Shown here piece after piece: positions 1 through 11,840 of a stretch of 64,000 nucleotides of DNA. Numbering within the stretch: position 1 is the first letter of the stretch; every line of letters begins with the position of its first letter. The DNA is from Plasmodiophora brassicae (Eukaryota > Endomyxa > Phytomyxea > Plasmodiophorida > Plasmodiophoridae): contig JASFAU010000005.1 in NCBI GenBank assembly GCA_039704465.1, forward strand, positions 744,001 to 808,000, in the 5' to 3' direction. Below the pieces are notes generated by a model that was given only the letters and a program-made list of their open reading frames with translations, did no database searches and was not told where the DNA came from. A program made the translations under genes and the position numbers.

Positions 1-1344
1 ATCATCGATTCCGCGTCCGCGCTGAGCTCGGCAGCGACCTGGTCCTGTCCCAGGGCCTTGTACTGCGCCGCCAGTGTCCTGCACATGTTGATGGCGCCAT
101 ACGTCCATTCGCCGGATACGATGACGTGCCCATCGGTGTACCCGACGCCCTGCAGGCGTCCGTCAGCAGCGAGCGCCCCGGCACGCGCCTTCGTGCGCTG
201 CCAGATACGGGCGGCGGCTCCCTGGCCCAGCCACTCATCGACCTGGGCCTGCCCCAGGACGGTCAATCCCCAGGTCTGCACGTCGACCGCAAAGTCGGGC
301 GAGGGCAGCAGGCGCCCGGCGACGATCACGCCGCCCTGGATGAAGACGCCGTCGTTGGCGTCGTAGGCGCCGTCGCGCAGGAATTGCAGGATGCCGTTGC
401 TGATGTCGTCGACCAATGGGATCAGCTGGTCCGGATCACAGGCGGCCTGCAGGACCTGTCGCAGGAGGCGCAGGCCGGCCAGCATGCTGACGTTGTTCTC
501 CACGGAGACCTCGGTGAAGTCGTTGACGCCGGGCGTGCCATTGGCGGCGTAGTACAGGGCGCCCAGCGGGCTCTGCATGGCCTTGAAAACGGCCAGGCGG
601 GTAACGGCCAGGCGCACCTCCGGGTCGTCGTACCGCATGGCAGACAGCGACCGGCCACGACTGATGTACAGCGACTGCAACGGGCCGATCAGGCAGGCCC
701 AGGCGTTCTCGCCCGTGATTGGCTGTCGATGGGAGGCGGACGTCAGAACGTGTCGTGCCCCGCGCACCCGTCAGGTCGCCACACGGGCCTACCGACCTTC
801 CAGTCCATCCAGTCGATGGCCTTGCCGGTCAACGGGTCCATCTGGATGAAGCTGTCCGTGATGGTTCGCATGAAGTACGGGTGCGCCCCGGTCCTGTCAT
901 CGCACGCGACGCGACACGCGCTCACCGGTCAGCGGTCGCCTCCGATCACGAAGACCGGCCGCCCGCCTACCATTTGCCGTTGCCGTAGGAGAAGGATGGC
1001 GCCCCGCCCAGAATGTCGATGTCGCCCGACATGCCCGACAGCAGTCGGAGCGTCTGCGCGCGCGCTAGCTCCGCCTGGCCACCGAGGGCCATCGCGATCT
1101 GGAAGCACGCGCCGTCGTAAATGTTCAGACCGAACGATGCGATGATGCGCTCGGCGGTCTGCTCCGGGTCGTTGGGCGCCGATCCGACGGCCGCCCAGAA
1201 CGACGCCGGGATTCGATAGCTCAGCGGCATGGACGTGCGGGCCGACCGCGATCCCATCAGGAACGCCACGCGCGGGTCATCCCGTGCGGCCAGGACCGTC
1301 ATTGCTGCGGCCGTGACGACCGCGATCACGGCCAGGGCGCGCAT
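1..1344 (-). CDS. Secreted protein of unknown function, possibly an alpha/alpha-toroid enzyme (3' end outside the window)
   Basis: I read three exons: 1344-971, 893-785 and 722-1, the last running off the window edge. The introns are 970-894 (77 nt) and 784-723 (62 nt); both are GT-AG and both restore one open frame. The protein starts with a clear signal peptide (MRALAVIAVVTAAAMTVLAA), so it should be secreted or enter the endomembrane system. The body is rich in helices with aromatic and acidic clusters, including GKWTGAHPYF across the first junction, PPITGENAWACLIGPLQ after the second, and SGEWTYGAIN near the window edge. This layout resembles secreted alpha/alpha-toroid glycoside hydrolases, but I recognise no specific family, so the enzymatic role is a guess. 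The existence of the gene is well supported by the signal peptide, splice phases and coding character; the function is not. Confidence 0.7.
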
Positions 1345-1893
1345 GCGTACCTACTCGGTCAATGGCGGTGCGGCCCGGTCAGGCCGCTGATCGCATATCG
1401 CACACCTGTGACGTCGACTGGCCGCTGCGCCAATCGGCGGTGCCTCCCCGGGCAATGGCGAATGACAGCCTGGCGTTCCCCGTTGCTGTGCGATACGGCA
1501 CTATTGCACTGCTGAATGGGACCTGCGCAGCCACCTGGCCGCGCCAGCAGCCGCCCCGTCCGCGCAGCAACCAATCCAGAAACGTACTTCTGTCACCATC
1601 GACGGTCGACGCTGTTGTGGGACATGGAGGTGGCGGCTCCACCCGGCTACAGGCAGACAAGGAGGCCACAGAGAGCCTAGGCGCGACGAAGCAGGCCGAG
1701 ACCCGCGGAGGATTCTTCCAGATCTGGCAGTACGTTCCAGATCTGGCCAGAACACGGGACTGTCTCCTAAACACCCGGCGCGCATGTTCCAGAACATGCA
1801 GCGAAACAACTTGTGGTCGTGGTCCACGACATGTCACCATTGGCCAAACCATTCCGAGCTGCTGATAGCAAAGGTCCAGTTGCCCAAATTAGC
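1345..1893. other. Intergenic region between divergent genes
   Basis: This stretch separates the starts of the leftward secreted-protein gene and the rightward gene at 1894. Open frames exist on both strands but none shows conserved coding character. The right half holds the palindromic promoter block annotated separately. Confidence 0.5.
1701..1799 (+). promoter_or_regulatory. Promoter block with TTCnnGAA palindromes, shared with the downstream paralogue
   Basis: The block has two TTCCAGATCTGG elements (1716 and 1735) and an inverted repeat GCATGTTC-CA-GAACATGC at 1782-1799. The core TTCnnGAA is the unit of fungal and animal heat-shock elements. The segment 1701-1740 is nearly identical to 3816-3855 upstream of the second copy of the gene. 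It lies about 100-190 bp before the predicted ATG. Binding by Hsf-type factors is inferred from the motif alone. Confidence 0.5.
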
Positions 1894-3107
1894 ATGCACG
1901 CCGACATCCTCGCCGTCTTCCCACTGCTCGTGCTGGCCATGACGGTGCCGGGAACGCTGGCGCAGAACTGCGTCTTGACGGTGCCGGCAGACCCACTTAC
2001 CGCTAAAGGCCTGGCGACACCCTACACTGTACCTACCCCATCAGCATCGCTGACGGGATCCGACTCACTCGCTGTTGCGCGTAGATGAAGGGTTGCGATC
2101 AAGCCGCCGACACGCCGTCATTCGTCGAGGCGGCGGTCTACGACCCGGCGACGAACTCCATCTCCATCTACCATCCCCTGGTCATCAACCAGGGGACGCA
2201 GCCGGCCGCCGCCCCGATCGTACCTAAGCTGCCGGCCAACGCTGTCGTCGGCATCTGGTTCGGCACCAATGGCGACACGCTGACGTTGACCGGGGCCGGA
2301 GTCGGTGCCGGTAAATGCGTTAACGGCGTGCAGGGCTCAATCTTCGGCCAGTTCGCTTACTGCAATGCGCCGGCGTTCTTCCGCGCCGCCAAGAACGTGC
2401 AAGCGCCCGCGCTCGGCACGGACGTCAACGGGAAGACGTGCCCGACGACGCGCGACTTCACCGTCGTGGACATGGACCAGTCGGACAACGTCGACACGAC
2501 CTACCTGGTGACGGCCAACGGGCAGATCGCGCAGAACACGGCCGCCAATCGTCAGAAGTTTGCCGGCGCCAAAGTCATCAGCAATGGCAGCGACAATGCC
2601 CTGCTGGAGTACATGGACATGTTCCTGCAGTGCAGCCCGTTCACAGGGAACAACCTGGAAGACCCCGGCGCTGTGTCGCCCGCCCTGGCCCTCAACGAGA
2701 TTCAGGCAGCGCAAAAGCAGGGCTCTCCTGCTGCCATCGTTCCCGACGGCCACGCCATGGTCCTGGTCGACGGGAAGCCGAACAGGAGAAAGCGGAACCT
2801 GTATCGAGTCGGCGTCAATCAGAAACGGAACGCGCCCGGGTCGACGACGCAGTACTGCAAGAACCTGGCAAACATCGCCCCTACCCGGTTTCGCGACGAT
2901 TACCAGAAGCTTTTCGCGAACGTGGCCTCCCCGGATCCCGCGACAGGTAACCAGCTGTTCAATTTCCTGTGCGCCCGCTACCAAGGAGCGTTCGGGGCCG
3001 ACGGTCTCAACTGCGAAGGGCTGCTGGGCATCAAGAGCCCGGTCACGGTGACTGTCGACAAGAACGGGGTCGCCACAGGCTGCAGCATCAACCCGGTCCA
3101 GGTCTAG
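1894..3107 (+). CDS. Secreted protein of an uncharacterised fungal-type family, copy A
   Basis: Two exons, 1894-2028 and 2085-3107, are separated by a 56-nt GT-AG intron in phase 0 and encode 385 residues. The N-terminus is a signal peptide ending near LAMTVPGTLAQ, so the product is probably extracellular. The mature part opens with NCVLTVPADPLTAKGLATPY and contains conserved blocks such as VVGIWFGTNGDTLTLTG, GSIFGQFAYCNAPAFF and a C-terminal GLNCEGLLGIKSPV. Several cysteines, for example in GKCVNG, CNAP, LQCSPF, QYCKN, NFLCARY and GLNCEG, suggest disulphides. I recall similar secreted proteins of unknown function in fungi, but I know of no assigned activity. The ATG at 1894 was chosen because it begins the signal peptide and aligns with copy B. 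The AG ending the intron is directly followed by an ATG, which makes the large exon look like a complete gene when it is not. Confidence 0.82.
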
Positions 3108-3815
3108 GCCGACTTCTCCGATCCCTGCTTTCACATTTGCCAATCTGGCGTCCTAGGCTTCCAAGCACTGGCGCATCGAGAGAACCGATTCAGTGCAATA
3201 ACTCGATCTAGCAATACATTATGCTGACCCGTGTACTGAATCATCTACCTGCATGGTCGTGTAGGCAATCGCTTCGTGCATCGTGCAGCGTACGGTATCA
3301 TTCTTTGCAGTATGCGACGAACCACAGCTATTGAACTGGGGTTGGTAGTGCTCGAATTCAGCGTTGTCGCAGCAGGCCTTCAGCGGTCGTTCAGCAGTGG
3401 TACCCCTCTGGGCTTGCGATAGTCTGTTTGGGATGGGTATGTGCGCGAGCGCGACAGTGGATGACCGGGAAGCCACGAGCTGGGAAAGAGGACCGGCCAA
3501 CCTTCTAGTGCATAGGTGGATGTTGCGAACATTCGTCTACCTACCTATTCAAGGGGATTGTTCATGTGAAAATACGGTAGGCACTCTCCGTGAAGTAATG
3601 CCGCTGGCTAAGAATTGTCATTGCAGAACGACCCTGAACGCGACCTGCACGGCTGGCTTCATAATTATTCAGATATCCGCGGTGAAGCCAACTGTTGCTA
3701 CGTACCGTGTCAGATTACGGGCCGAGGTCGACAGCGGTTCAACTGGATCCAGACAGGGCTAACAGCCCACACCAGGTCCAGAGCCTAGCGATCGCGACAG
3801 GTTAGACCAGAACGG
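3108..3815. other. Intergenic spacer within the tandem duplication
   Basis: The composition is less GC-rich than the flanking exons. I see no conserved coding frame, RNA gene or repeat. Short similarity to the region upstream of copy A (AGAGCCTAG followed by GCGAC, near 3780-3800) marks where the duplicated promoter region begins. Confidence 0.45.
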
Positions 3816-3904
3816 ACCCGCGGAGGATTATTCCAGATCGGCCAATATGTTCCAGAACATTGGCTGGCAAGCTAACATCCGGGGCATTATATATATTCGA
3901 GAAC
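3816..3904 (+). promoter_or_regulatory. Promoter of copy B with TTCnnGAA palindromes and a TATA-like stretch
   Basis: The segment 3816-3855 matches 1701-1740 of copy A. At 3841-3864 a near-palindrome GCCAATATGTTCCAGAACATTGGC surrounds a TTCCAGAA core, and a second core TTCGAGAA lies at 3896-3903, directly after the AT run ATTATATATATT (3886-3897). The AT run could act as a TATA element about 110 bp before the ATG. Heat-shock-factor control is an inference from the TTCnnGAA cores. Confidence 0.5.
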
Positions 3905-4007
3905 ATGGTCTGGCGACCAATGGGTGTCGGCGGTAACCTGCCCGCATTGACCAAATCATCTCGAGTTGCGGATATCACAGTCCCAGGAGAAACACGTACG
4001 ACAGATC

Positions 4008-5227
4008 ATGATGCCCGCAGCCGTCGTCACCGCTGTCTCGATACTTGTACTGGCCATGACGCTTCCGGGAACCCAGGCGCAGAACTGCGTCTTGACGGTA
4101 CCGGCCAACCCACTTACCGCTAAAGGTCTGGCGACACCGTACACGGTGCGTCCCTCGACATCGCTGATGACGGCGCCGCAATCGCTGATCAGTACACAAC
4201 CTAGATGACAGGTTGCGATCAAGCTGCCGACACGCCGTCATTCGTCGAGGCGGCAGTCTACGACCCGGCAACGAACTCGATCTCCATCTACCATCCCCTG
4301 GTCATCAACCAGGGGACGCAGCCGGCCGCCGCCCCGGTCGTACCAAAGCTGCCGGCCAACGCTGTCGTCGGCATCTGGTTCGGCACCAATGGCGACACGC
4401 TGACGTTAACCGGGGCCGGAGTCGGTGCCGGTAAATGCGTTAACGGCCTACAGGGCTCAATCTTCGGCCAGTTCGCCTACTGCAACGCGCCGGCCTTCTT
4501 CGCCGCCGCCAAGAACGTGAAAGCGCCCGCGCTCGGCACGGACCGCAACGGGAAGACGTGCCCGACGACGCGCGACTTCACCGTCGTGGACATGGACCAG
4601 TCGGACAACGTCGACACGACCTACCTGGTGACGGCCAACGGGCAGATCGCGCAGAACACGGCCGCCAATCGTCAGAAGTTTGCCGGCGCCAAAGTCATCA
4701 GCAACGGCAGCGACAATGCCCTGCTGGAGTACATGGACATGTTCCTGCAGTGCAGCCCGTTCACAGGGAACAACCTGGAAGACCCCGGCGCTGCGACGCC
4801 CGCCCTGGCCCTCAACGAGATTCAGGCGGCGCAAAAGCAGGGCTCTCCTGCCGCCATCGTTCCCGATGGCCATGCCATGGCCCTTGTCAACGGAAACCCG
4901 AACACACAGAAACGGAACCTATATCGTGTCGGTGTCAATCAGAGTCCGAACGCGCCCGGGTCGACGACGCAGTACTGCAAGAACCTGGCGAACATCGCCC
5001 CGACCCGTTTCCGCGACGATTACCAGCAGTTCTTCACGAATGCGGCCTCCCCGGATCCCGCGACAGGTAACCAGCTGTTCAATTTCCTGTGCGCCCGCTA
5101 CCAAGGAGCGTTCGGGGCCGACGGCCTCAACTGCGAAGGGCTGCTGGGCATCAAGAGCCCGGTCACGGTGTCCGTTGACAACAACGGGGTCGCCACAGGC
5201 TGCAGCATCAACCCGGTCCAGGTCTAG
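4008..5227 (+). CDS. Secreted protein of an uncharacterised fungal-type family, copy B
   Basis: Exons 4008-4145 and 4205-5227 flank a 59-nt GT-AG intron at the same position and phase as in copy A; the product has 386 residues. Two consecutive ATGs at 4008 and 4011 could both start the signal peptide, which ends near LAMTLPGTQAQ; an upstream in-frame ATG at 3966 would put a charged extension before it and is less likely. Compared with copy A, changes are scattered and mostly conservative; the only dense cluster is around residues 265-290 (for example NPNTQKRN versus KPNRRKRN). All cysteines are kept. A possible polyadenylation signal AATAAA lies at 5285-5290. The function is unknown. Confidence 0.82.
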
Positions 5228-6139
5228 GCCGACCGACGGAGGTGCCCTGAACTGTCCCACCCGCCTCTGGTTTACAGAAACGGCAATAAAGCGTTTGGAT
5301 TCGGCGATGATGACTGTCGAACTGGCAGGCTAACTGCGAACGCGGATTGGCAAGTCCTCACCGTGTCCAGGAGATTGTCGACAGCACGAAAACCGGGCCT
5401 TCGAGTGTCTACGATGCCTTTGCGAGCAAGGACATCCGACAGGACGCCGGTGCCATTCGGCGGATGCGCTCAGCACAACATACATGGATAGCAGCAGTCG
5501 ACCTGATAATGGTAGTGGAGACCATTATTTGCAGGCCACCGCATTTGATTGCTGGCAGTGACACTCTCCTGTACAGCACGGCCGTACTGTAGATCATTGA
5601 AGCCGCAAGGTAGGCCACGCAGCTGCAGACGTTGACGGCAAGGGAGTGTTGATTGCACAAACGCAGGTGGCGACTAGATTCGACACTGAATACCATAAAA
5701 TACAAGCTTTTTATTCCCAACGACATGCGAACATGGTAAAACGTCGAAGCGGAACGAGCACACGAATTGGGATGTCAGTGCATCTGGATTAGAGCAGCGA
5801 GCCCAGGGACGGGGCAGGTTGCGAAGCTCATTGCACCGTGTCTATATAGCACAGAATATCGATCCACTCGGGGTTATAAGAGCTGACCCTTGATGCGGGT
5901 CGACCCCTCGCGGCGTCCTTTGTGCAAATGACGGCTTCGGTCGCCACCGTGCACCAATCCAGCCACGGACTGCGGCGTAGAAGTTATGAGGCCACGCCCT
6001 AATGTTGTACTCTGCGGATGCCACAGATGTGTCCTTGGGCAAAAGTCGGATTTCTGTTATCGGGGGGATATTTCTGCCCAGCAAGCGTGTGCCATGGAAC
6101 ATGTCGACCTCGTAGCATTATCCACGTCGATACTGCTCG
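5228..6139. other. Intergenic region, no gene seen
   Basis: Apart from the AATAAA at 5285-5290 I find no conserved frame, repeat or RNA gene. Several short open frames on both strands have no protein-like character. Confidence 0.45.
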
Positions 6140-7208
6140 ATGGGTTCCTGTGCCAGCAAGAAGGCCACTGCTCCTGCTGATCCGCCCAAGTCGCCCGTCG
6201 TACCTGGAGCACGGCCACCATCCAAGGCCACCGCATCCGATGGACCAGCTGCCATCCACGTCACTCCCGTTCGCCAGTCAACCTCGTTGCCGCCTGTTGC
6301 TCCCATGTCCATGGAAGTGCTTGCCGCACAGACGCGAGTTTACATAGGTGATGTGGCGCCAGATTTCACAGCACAGTCGACAATCGGGCCGTTGCGCCTC
6401 TACGACTACATTGATGGTAAATGGTGCATACTTATATCGCACCCTCAGGTATGCCAGCCGCTAGACGGATACCATGAAGCCGGCAGTGCATACTGAGGTG
6501 ATGGCCAGGATTTCAGTCCGGTGTCATCATCCGAATTGCGTCGCCTAGCCCAGATCCAAGGCGAATTTGACAGCCGCCAGTGCCGCATCATTTCTATCAG
6601 CTGCGACAGACTTGAAGACCACCAGCAATGGAAGTCAGACATCGAGAGGCTGGGAGACCTCAAGGTGAAGTTCCCGATCGTGTCTGACCCGGATCGCTCG
6701 ATTGCTGTACAGTACGGCAGTGAGTTTCAGCGTGTTGACATCGGTGACGGAACGCTTACTGACATCGCCTGTCAAGTGCTGGACAGTGTCGAGACCGATG
6801 ATCGGTTAATGCCGTTGACTGTCGGATCGGTCTTCTTCATCAACCCGATGAGGATCGTCAAAGCTATGATTGTGTACCCAGCAACGACAGGCCGAAACTT
6901 CACCGAGATCATTCGCGTCCTAGGTCATGATCGAACCAAGGGCTTCCGCGACGAAGGCTGACTATGGGTTGTCGTACAGACTCTCTACAGGTGTCATGTC
7001 GTCGTAAGTTGGGGACACCCGCCGACTGGTCAAAGGTAGGGACATCCGCAAGCGCACTACGTGACTGTGGGTGACATCAGGAGCGATACAGGGAGCACCA
7101 CTGGCTGTCATGCAATGTGTGTCAGACGAGGAGGCAAAAGATAAGTTTGGCGAAGTCGAGTCGCCGCTTCCCTACATGAGAGTTGTTACTACTTCCTCAA
7201 TGCGATGA
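6140..7208 (+). CDS. Peroxiredoxin-6-like protein lacking the peroxidatic cysteine, with N-terminal acylation motif
   Basis: Four exons (6140-6448, 6509-6923, 6980-7035, 7092-7208) with introns of 60, 56 and 56 nt encode 298 residues. Residues 66 to the end follow the 1-Cys peroxiredoxin (Prx6) family throughout: VYIGDVAPDF, the SHP motif, RIISISCDRLEDH, YPATTGRNF, a TPADW motif in exon 3 and VSDEEAKDKFGEVE in exon 4. In Prx6 the reactive cysteine lies in a PVCTTEL-type motif; here it reads DFSPVSSSEL, so Ser109 replaces it (codon TCA at 6524-6526). The fold residues are kept, but thiol peroxidase activity should be lost. The first residues, MGSCASKK, are a good N-myristoylation signal (Gly2, Ser6, Lys7-8) with a possible palmitoylated Cys4, followed by a Pro/Ala-rich linker of about 55 residues. 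Membrane tethering is therefore predicted. The family and exon structure are well supported; the biological role of the altered protein is unknown. Confidence 0.85.
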
Positions 7209-7744
7209 TCCCAATATACTCATCGCATTCTCACAGATCGCATCATCGGATCACTACAGCAGGGCACAACAGCAATGGCTGTTTATTGCCTGTACCCCCA
7301 TTAACGGTACACCTACGTGTCCAGTGCCGGATAGCAACGCACAGATATTTGAGACAGGAAGAGGCGGGGGCGTTAGGCGTCGGCCGGTATCGCCGTCCGT
7401 CAACTTGGCACATGTGGGTGCCTCCAGCTCTAGGCTCCAGGTCACACAGCGGATCCTTGCGTTTCATCAGTCGCTTAACAACGATGGCGGGGAAACGCAA
7501 AGCAGTGACCTGACATGCGCTGGTTGCCCAATGCATGTAATAACCCGAAGATGAACACGTCGTCAGGCCCCGTGGAGTCATGCAATTCCATGAGAGCGAC
7601 TGATGTCGAAGGCAACTCCGGTCGCAACCTGTTCGAACGGTGTTGCTGGAGGTTTGAGGCGGTTGTGGCCCGTGGCCCGTGCGCACGACGGCAAGTCCGT
7701 CGCGGAGACCGTGGTAGTCAGGCGTTGACCAACCAGATATCATC
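7209..7744. other. Intergenic region upstream of lysyl-tRNA synthetase
   Basis: No conserved frame or RNA gene is visible. The region should contain the lysyl-tRNA synthetase promoter, but I see no distinct TATA box. Confidence 0.4.
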
Positions 7745-9569
7745 ATGGCAGCCGGCGAGTTCCTCATTGACGGCGTTCAAGTCAGCAAGACGTAACCACG
7801 TCGTCGTCGATCCGGCTCACCTCGATGCTGACTGTGTCGTTGCCTCGTACAGGGAATGGAAGCGTCACCAGAAGCGATTGCAGCAGCAGGCCGCCAAGGA
7901 AGCGCGTGCTGCGCAAGCACCGCCGCAGCCTGCCAAGGCCGCTGCCGCCAAACCGGAGGAGGATCCTGTTGACCCTCGCGCGTACTTTGAGAACAGGACG
8001 AATGCGATAGCGGCGCTCGAGGCCGATGGCGTCAATCCGTATCCGCACAAGTTCCCTGTGTCGACCTCGGTTCCGCATGCGGTCAGCGCGTTCCAGCACC
8101 TGGCAGCCGGTGAACGCGACTCGCGCGAAGATACGCACATCGCCGGCCGTATTCTGGGCAAGCGTTCCAGCGGCAACAAGCTGTTCTTCTACGACCTCAC
8201 TGCCGATGGCGCTTCTATTCAAATCATTGCAAACAGGGCGGCTGCCTCCGACTCAGCCGAGTTCGACCGCGTCAACGGCATCCTTCGTCGCGGCGATCTC
8301 GTCGGTGTCGTCGGTCCGATTGGACGGGCCAACAAGGGCGAGCTGTCCATATTTGCATCGCGGATCATCCTTCTGGCGCCTTGCCTGCGCATGCTGCCGT
8401 CGAAGCACTTTGGCCTGAAGAACCAGGAGATGCGGTACCGGCAGCGTTACCTGGACCTAATCCTCAACGGGCGCACGCGCGAGGTGTTCCAGGTGCGTGC
8501 CCGGATCATTGCCTTCCTGAGGAGGTTCCTGGACGCAAGAGGCTTCCTCGAGGTATGGGATTGTTTGCGTCCGATATCTGGTTGCCCGTTCTGACATGGT
8601 CGCCCAAAGGTGGAGACGCCGATGATGAACATGATTGCTGGCGGAGCCAGTGCCCGTCCGTTCGTCACGCACCACAACGACCTGGACATGGACCTGTACA
8701 TGCGTATCGCGCCCGAATTGTATTTGAAGCAGTTGGTTATTGGCGGACTGGATCGTGTCTACGAGATTGGCCGTCAGTTCCGTAACGAAGGCATCGACCT
8801 GACACACAACCCGGAGTTCACGTCGATCGAGTTCTACTGGGCCTACGCCGACTACAACGACCTGATCGAGATCACCGAAAAGCTCGTGTCACAGATGGTC
8901 CTGGAGTTGCACGGGTCGTACCAGGTCGAATACCATCCTGAGGGCCCATCTGGCTCTGCTGTCACCATTGACTTTACGCCTCCGTTCAAGCGCATCAGTC
9001 TGGTGGATGGGATCGAGCAGGCCGGTGGGTTCAAGATTCCCAGGCCGCTGGCAAGCGACGAGACGAACGCATTCCTGGTTGCCAAGGTCGAGGAACTCGG
9101 CCTGCTCTGCCCGCCTCCGCTGACAACGGCCCGTCTGCTGGATAAGCTCGTCGGCCACTTCATTGAGGATGGCATTACGAGCCCGGCGTTCATCGTTGAC
9201 TATCCGGAACTTATGTCTCCGCTGGCCAAGTACCATCGCGTGCATCGCGACCTGACGGAGCGCTTCGAGCTGTTCGTCTGCGGCCGGGAGCTCTGCAACG
9301 CCTACACCGAGTTGAACAACCCGCGGGTGCAGCGCGAACGATTCGCCGCGCAGAGCGCCGATATCGAGAAGGGTGATGATGAAGCGCAGGTCCTCGACGA
9401 GCCGTTCTGTGTCGCGATGGAGTACGGTCTGCCGCCGACCGCCGGATGGGGCCTCGGTATCGACCGACTGACCATGTTCATGACCGACATGAACAACATC
9501 AAGGAAGTGCTACTGTTCCCCGCCATGAAGCCCGAGGTCGGCACGACCAGCACCGCCGACCAGCAGTGA
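7745..9569 (+). CDS. KRS1: Lysyl-tRNA synthetase (class II, cytosolic type)
   Basis: The enzyme charges tRNA-Lys with lysine for translation. Exons 7745-7791, 7853-8552 and 8610-9569, with introns of 61 and 57 nt, give 568 residues, the usual size of eukaryotic cytosolic LysRS. Exon 1 is only 47 nt; it is supported by the joined reading [16 protein letters not shown], which matches the start of the N-terminal helical tRNA-binding extension (rich in Lys, Gln and Ala). The OB-fold anticodon-binding domain follows ([20 protein letters not shown]). Class II motifs are intact: motif 2 around [20 protein letters not shown] and motif 3 [15 protein letters not shown]. No mitochondrial presequence is obvious from this start. 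The gene converges on the NDUFV2 gene with about 110 bp between the stop codons. Confidence 0.96.
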
Positions 9570-9647
9570 TCGTCCCGCTACATACAAATGTCCAGCATTG
9601 TCAGCCGACTCCAGCACCACGATCTATGTAGGCAGCGCTCCGAGTCA

Positions 9648-10579
<932 letters not shown>

Positions 10580-10835
10580 TTGCACACGTTTTCCTCACAG
10601 CAGGGCGCAGCCGAAGGGGGGCGACCAAAACCGCCACCAAAAAAAATACAACCCCATGAGGCCATGACGAAGGAAGCCGCTTGCCGGGCACATGCATGAG
10701 ATCCGTATCGGTACTATGTATACGGGAGCACACGCCCATATGGAACAATTTTCGAACGATGAAATCCTGTAGGAGGCTGCAAGTGTCTAGGAACACGCGC
10801 AGATGCGATATAGGGCGGAGTGCTTCCCCGATGGT

Positions 10836-11644
10836 TTACTGTTGTTTGCGACGGGCCACCCATTTCTCATGGTATTCGACGACTTCGGGCGGGACGGGCT
10901 GGTCTTCGAGGCGCATGGGCTGATCCTCGGTCTGCTCCGACTCCGCCGGCAGCAGGCCTTCGAACTTGTCGGCGAACGGGTTGTCGCTGCCGACCACGAG
11001 TCGAAGCATGCGCATGCGGGATTCACGTAGCCGAGTTGGCGGCAGCATGCCCCAGATCGCTTTACGCCTGCACGACAGTCCATAATCCACCGAACGCGAC
11101 TGACGGAGTATCGGTTCGGTTCCTACAGAATGCGGTCGGGATGGCGATCACGCATACGCTTGGCAGGAATCTCCACCAGGCCGCCCGGGTGTCCCGTGTG
11201 GTGACGGTACAGCTTCTGGTCCCATTTCTTTCCCGAGAACACGACCTTTTCCGCGTTCAGCACGACGCAGTAGTCGGCATAGTTCTACGATGTCCAAGGG
11301 TGAATTCAGCAACGGGTCGCCGTTGGCGGACCCCAGCGAGCGATTGCACGTACAGAACGCGGGTCCCATGTAGGCTTGTGCTTCCTAATGGTACGCATAC
11401 GGAATGTTACACGGGATGAACATGCCAACGAGCACCAAACGACATACCCCATGAGGAGACGAGCGATCCGGGTGGCCAAACGACCTACGACCTGCGGCAG
11501 CAGTTGCGTCACAACATGAGAGCAAGATACGTCCGGCACGAGTGGTACCTGTCCAGTCGCGTCAAACAGGTGCCAGGCACGCGGGACGGTGTCGACGACA
11601 TTCTTGCGCAGGCGCAAGGGCTTGGATCCGATAGAGAAGCCCAT
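10836..11644 (-). CDS. MRPL13: Mitochondrial large-subunit ribosomal protein uL13m
   Basis: This is a bacterial-type L13 protein of the mitochondrial ribosome. Five small exons (11644-11549, 11491-11448, 11384-11354, 11284-11127, 11067-10836) and introns of 57, 63, 69 and 59 nt encode 186 residues. Joined exons read through the conserved L13 core: WHLFDATGQ-VVGRLATRIARLLMG, KHKPTW, YCVVLNAEKVVFSGKKW, YRHHTGHPGGL and RKAIWGMLPPTRLRESRM. A C-terminal acidic extension of about 50 residues follows the domain, as in other mitochondrial homologues. The third exon is only 31 nt long. The gene lies head-to-tail with NDUFV2, 256 bp upstream of its start codon. Confidence 0.92.
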
Positions 11645-11840
11645 GGCGGGTACCCCACGTCGTCACCGGAGCCGCCGGACTGAAAATGCGACGGACCCCG
11701 CCGCATATGTGCCTGTAGGTAGCTAGGCAGGTAGATAGCGAATTGCTGACTGCACGGCAGTCGGTCGCGGCATTGCCCTTGACAGCTGGCCACTGGCGTG
11801 CGCTGGCAGCGCCGGACACGCCGTCAAGGTCTTGCCCGGC
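11645..11840. other. Short intergenic segment upstream of the uL13m gene
   Basis: This should hold the leftward promoter of the uL13m gene. No motif is distinct. Confidence 0.35.

Larger units (their letters stand above)
1701..5227. repeat. Tandem duplication of a ~2.1-kb unit: promoter block plus secreted-protein gene
   Basis: The unit is present twice in direct orientation: about 1701-3107 and 3816-5227. Second exons start 2,120 bp apart, have identical length and differ at about 21 of 340 residues with no frame-breaking change. The promoter block and the intron position are also conserved, while the middle of the spacer has diverged. This looks like a fairly recent duplication, or an older one homogenised over the coding exon. 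Confidence 0.85.

Noticed and set aside
126..1145. Plus-strand frame of about 340 codons at the window start
   Set aside because: It is antisense to the secreted-protein gene, whose signal peptide and splice phases are convincing. The plus-strand translation lacks any recognisable domain.
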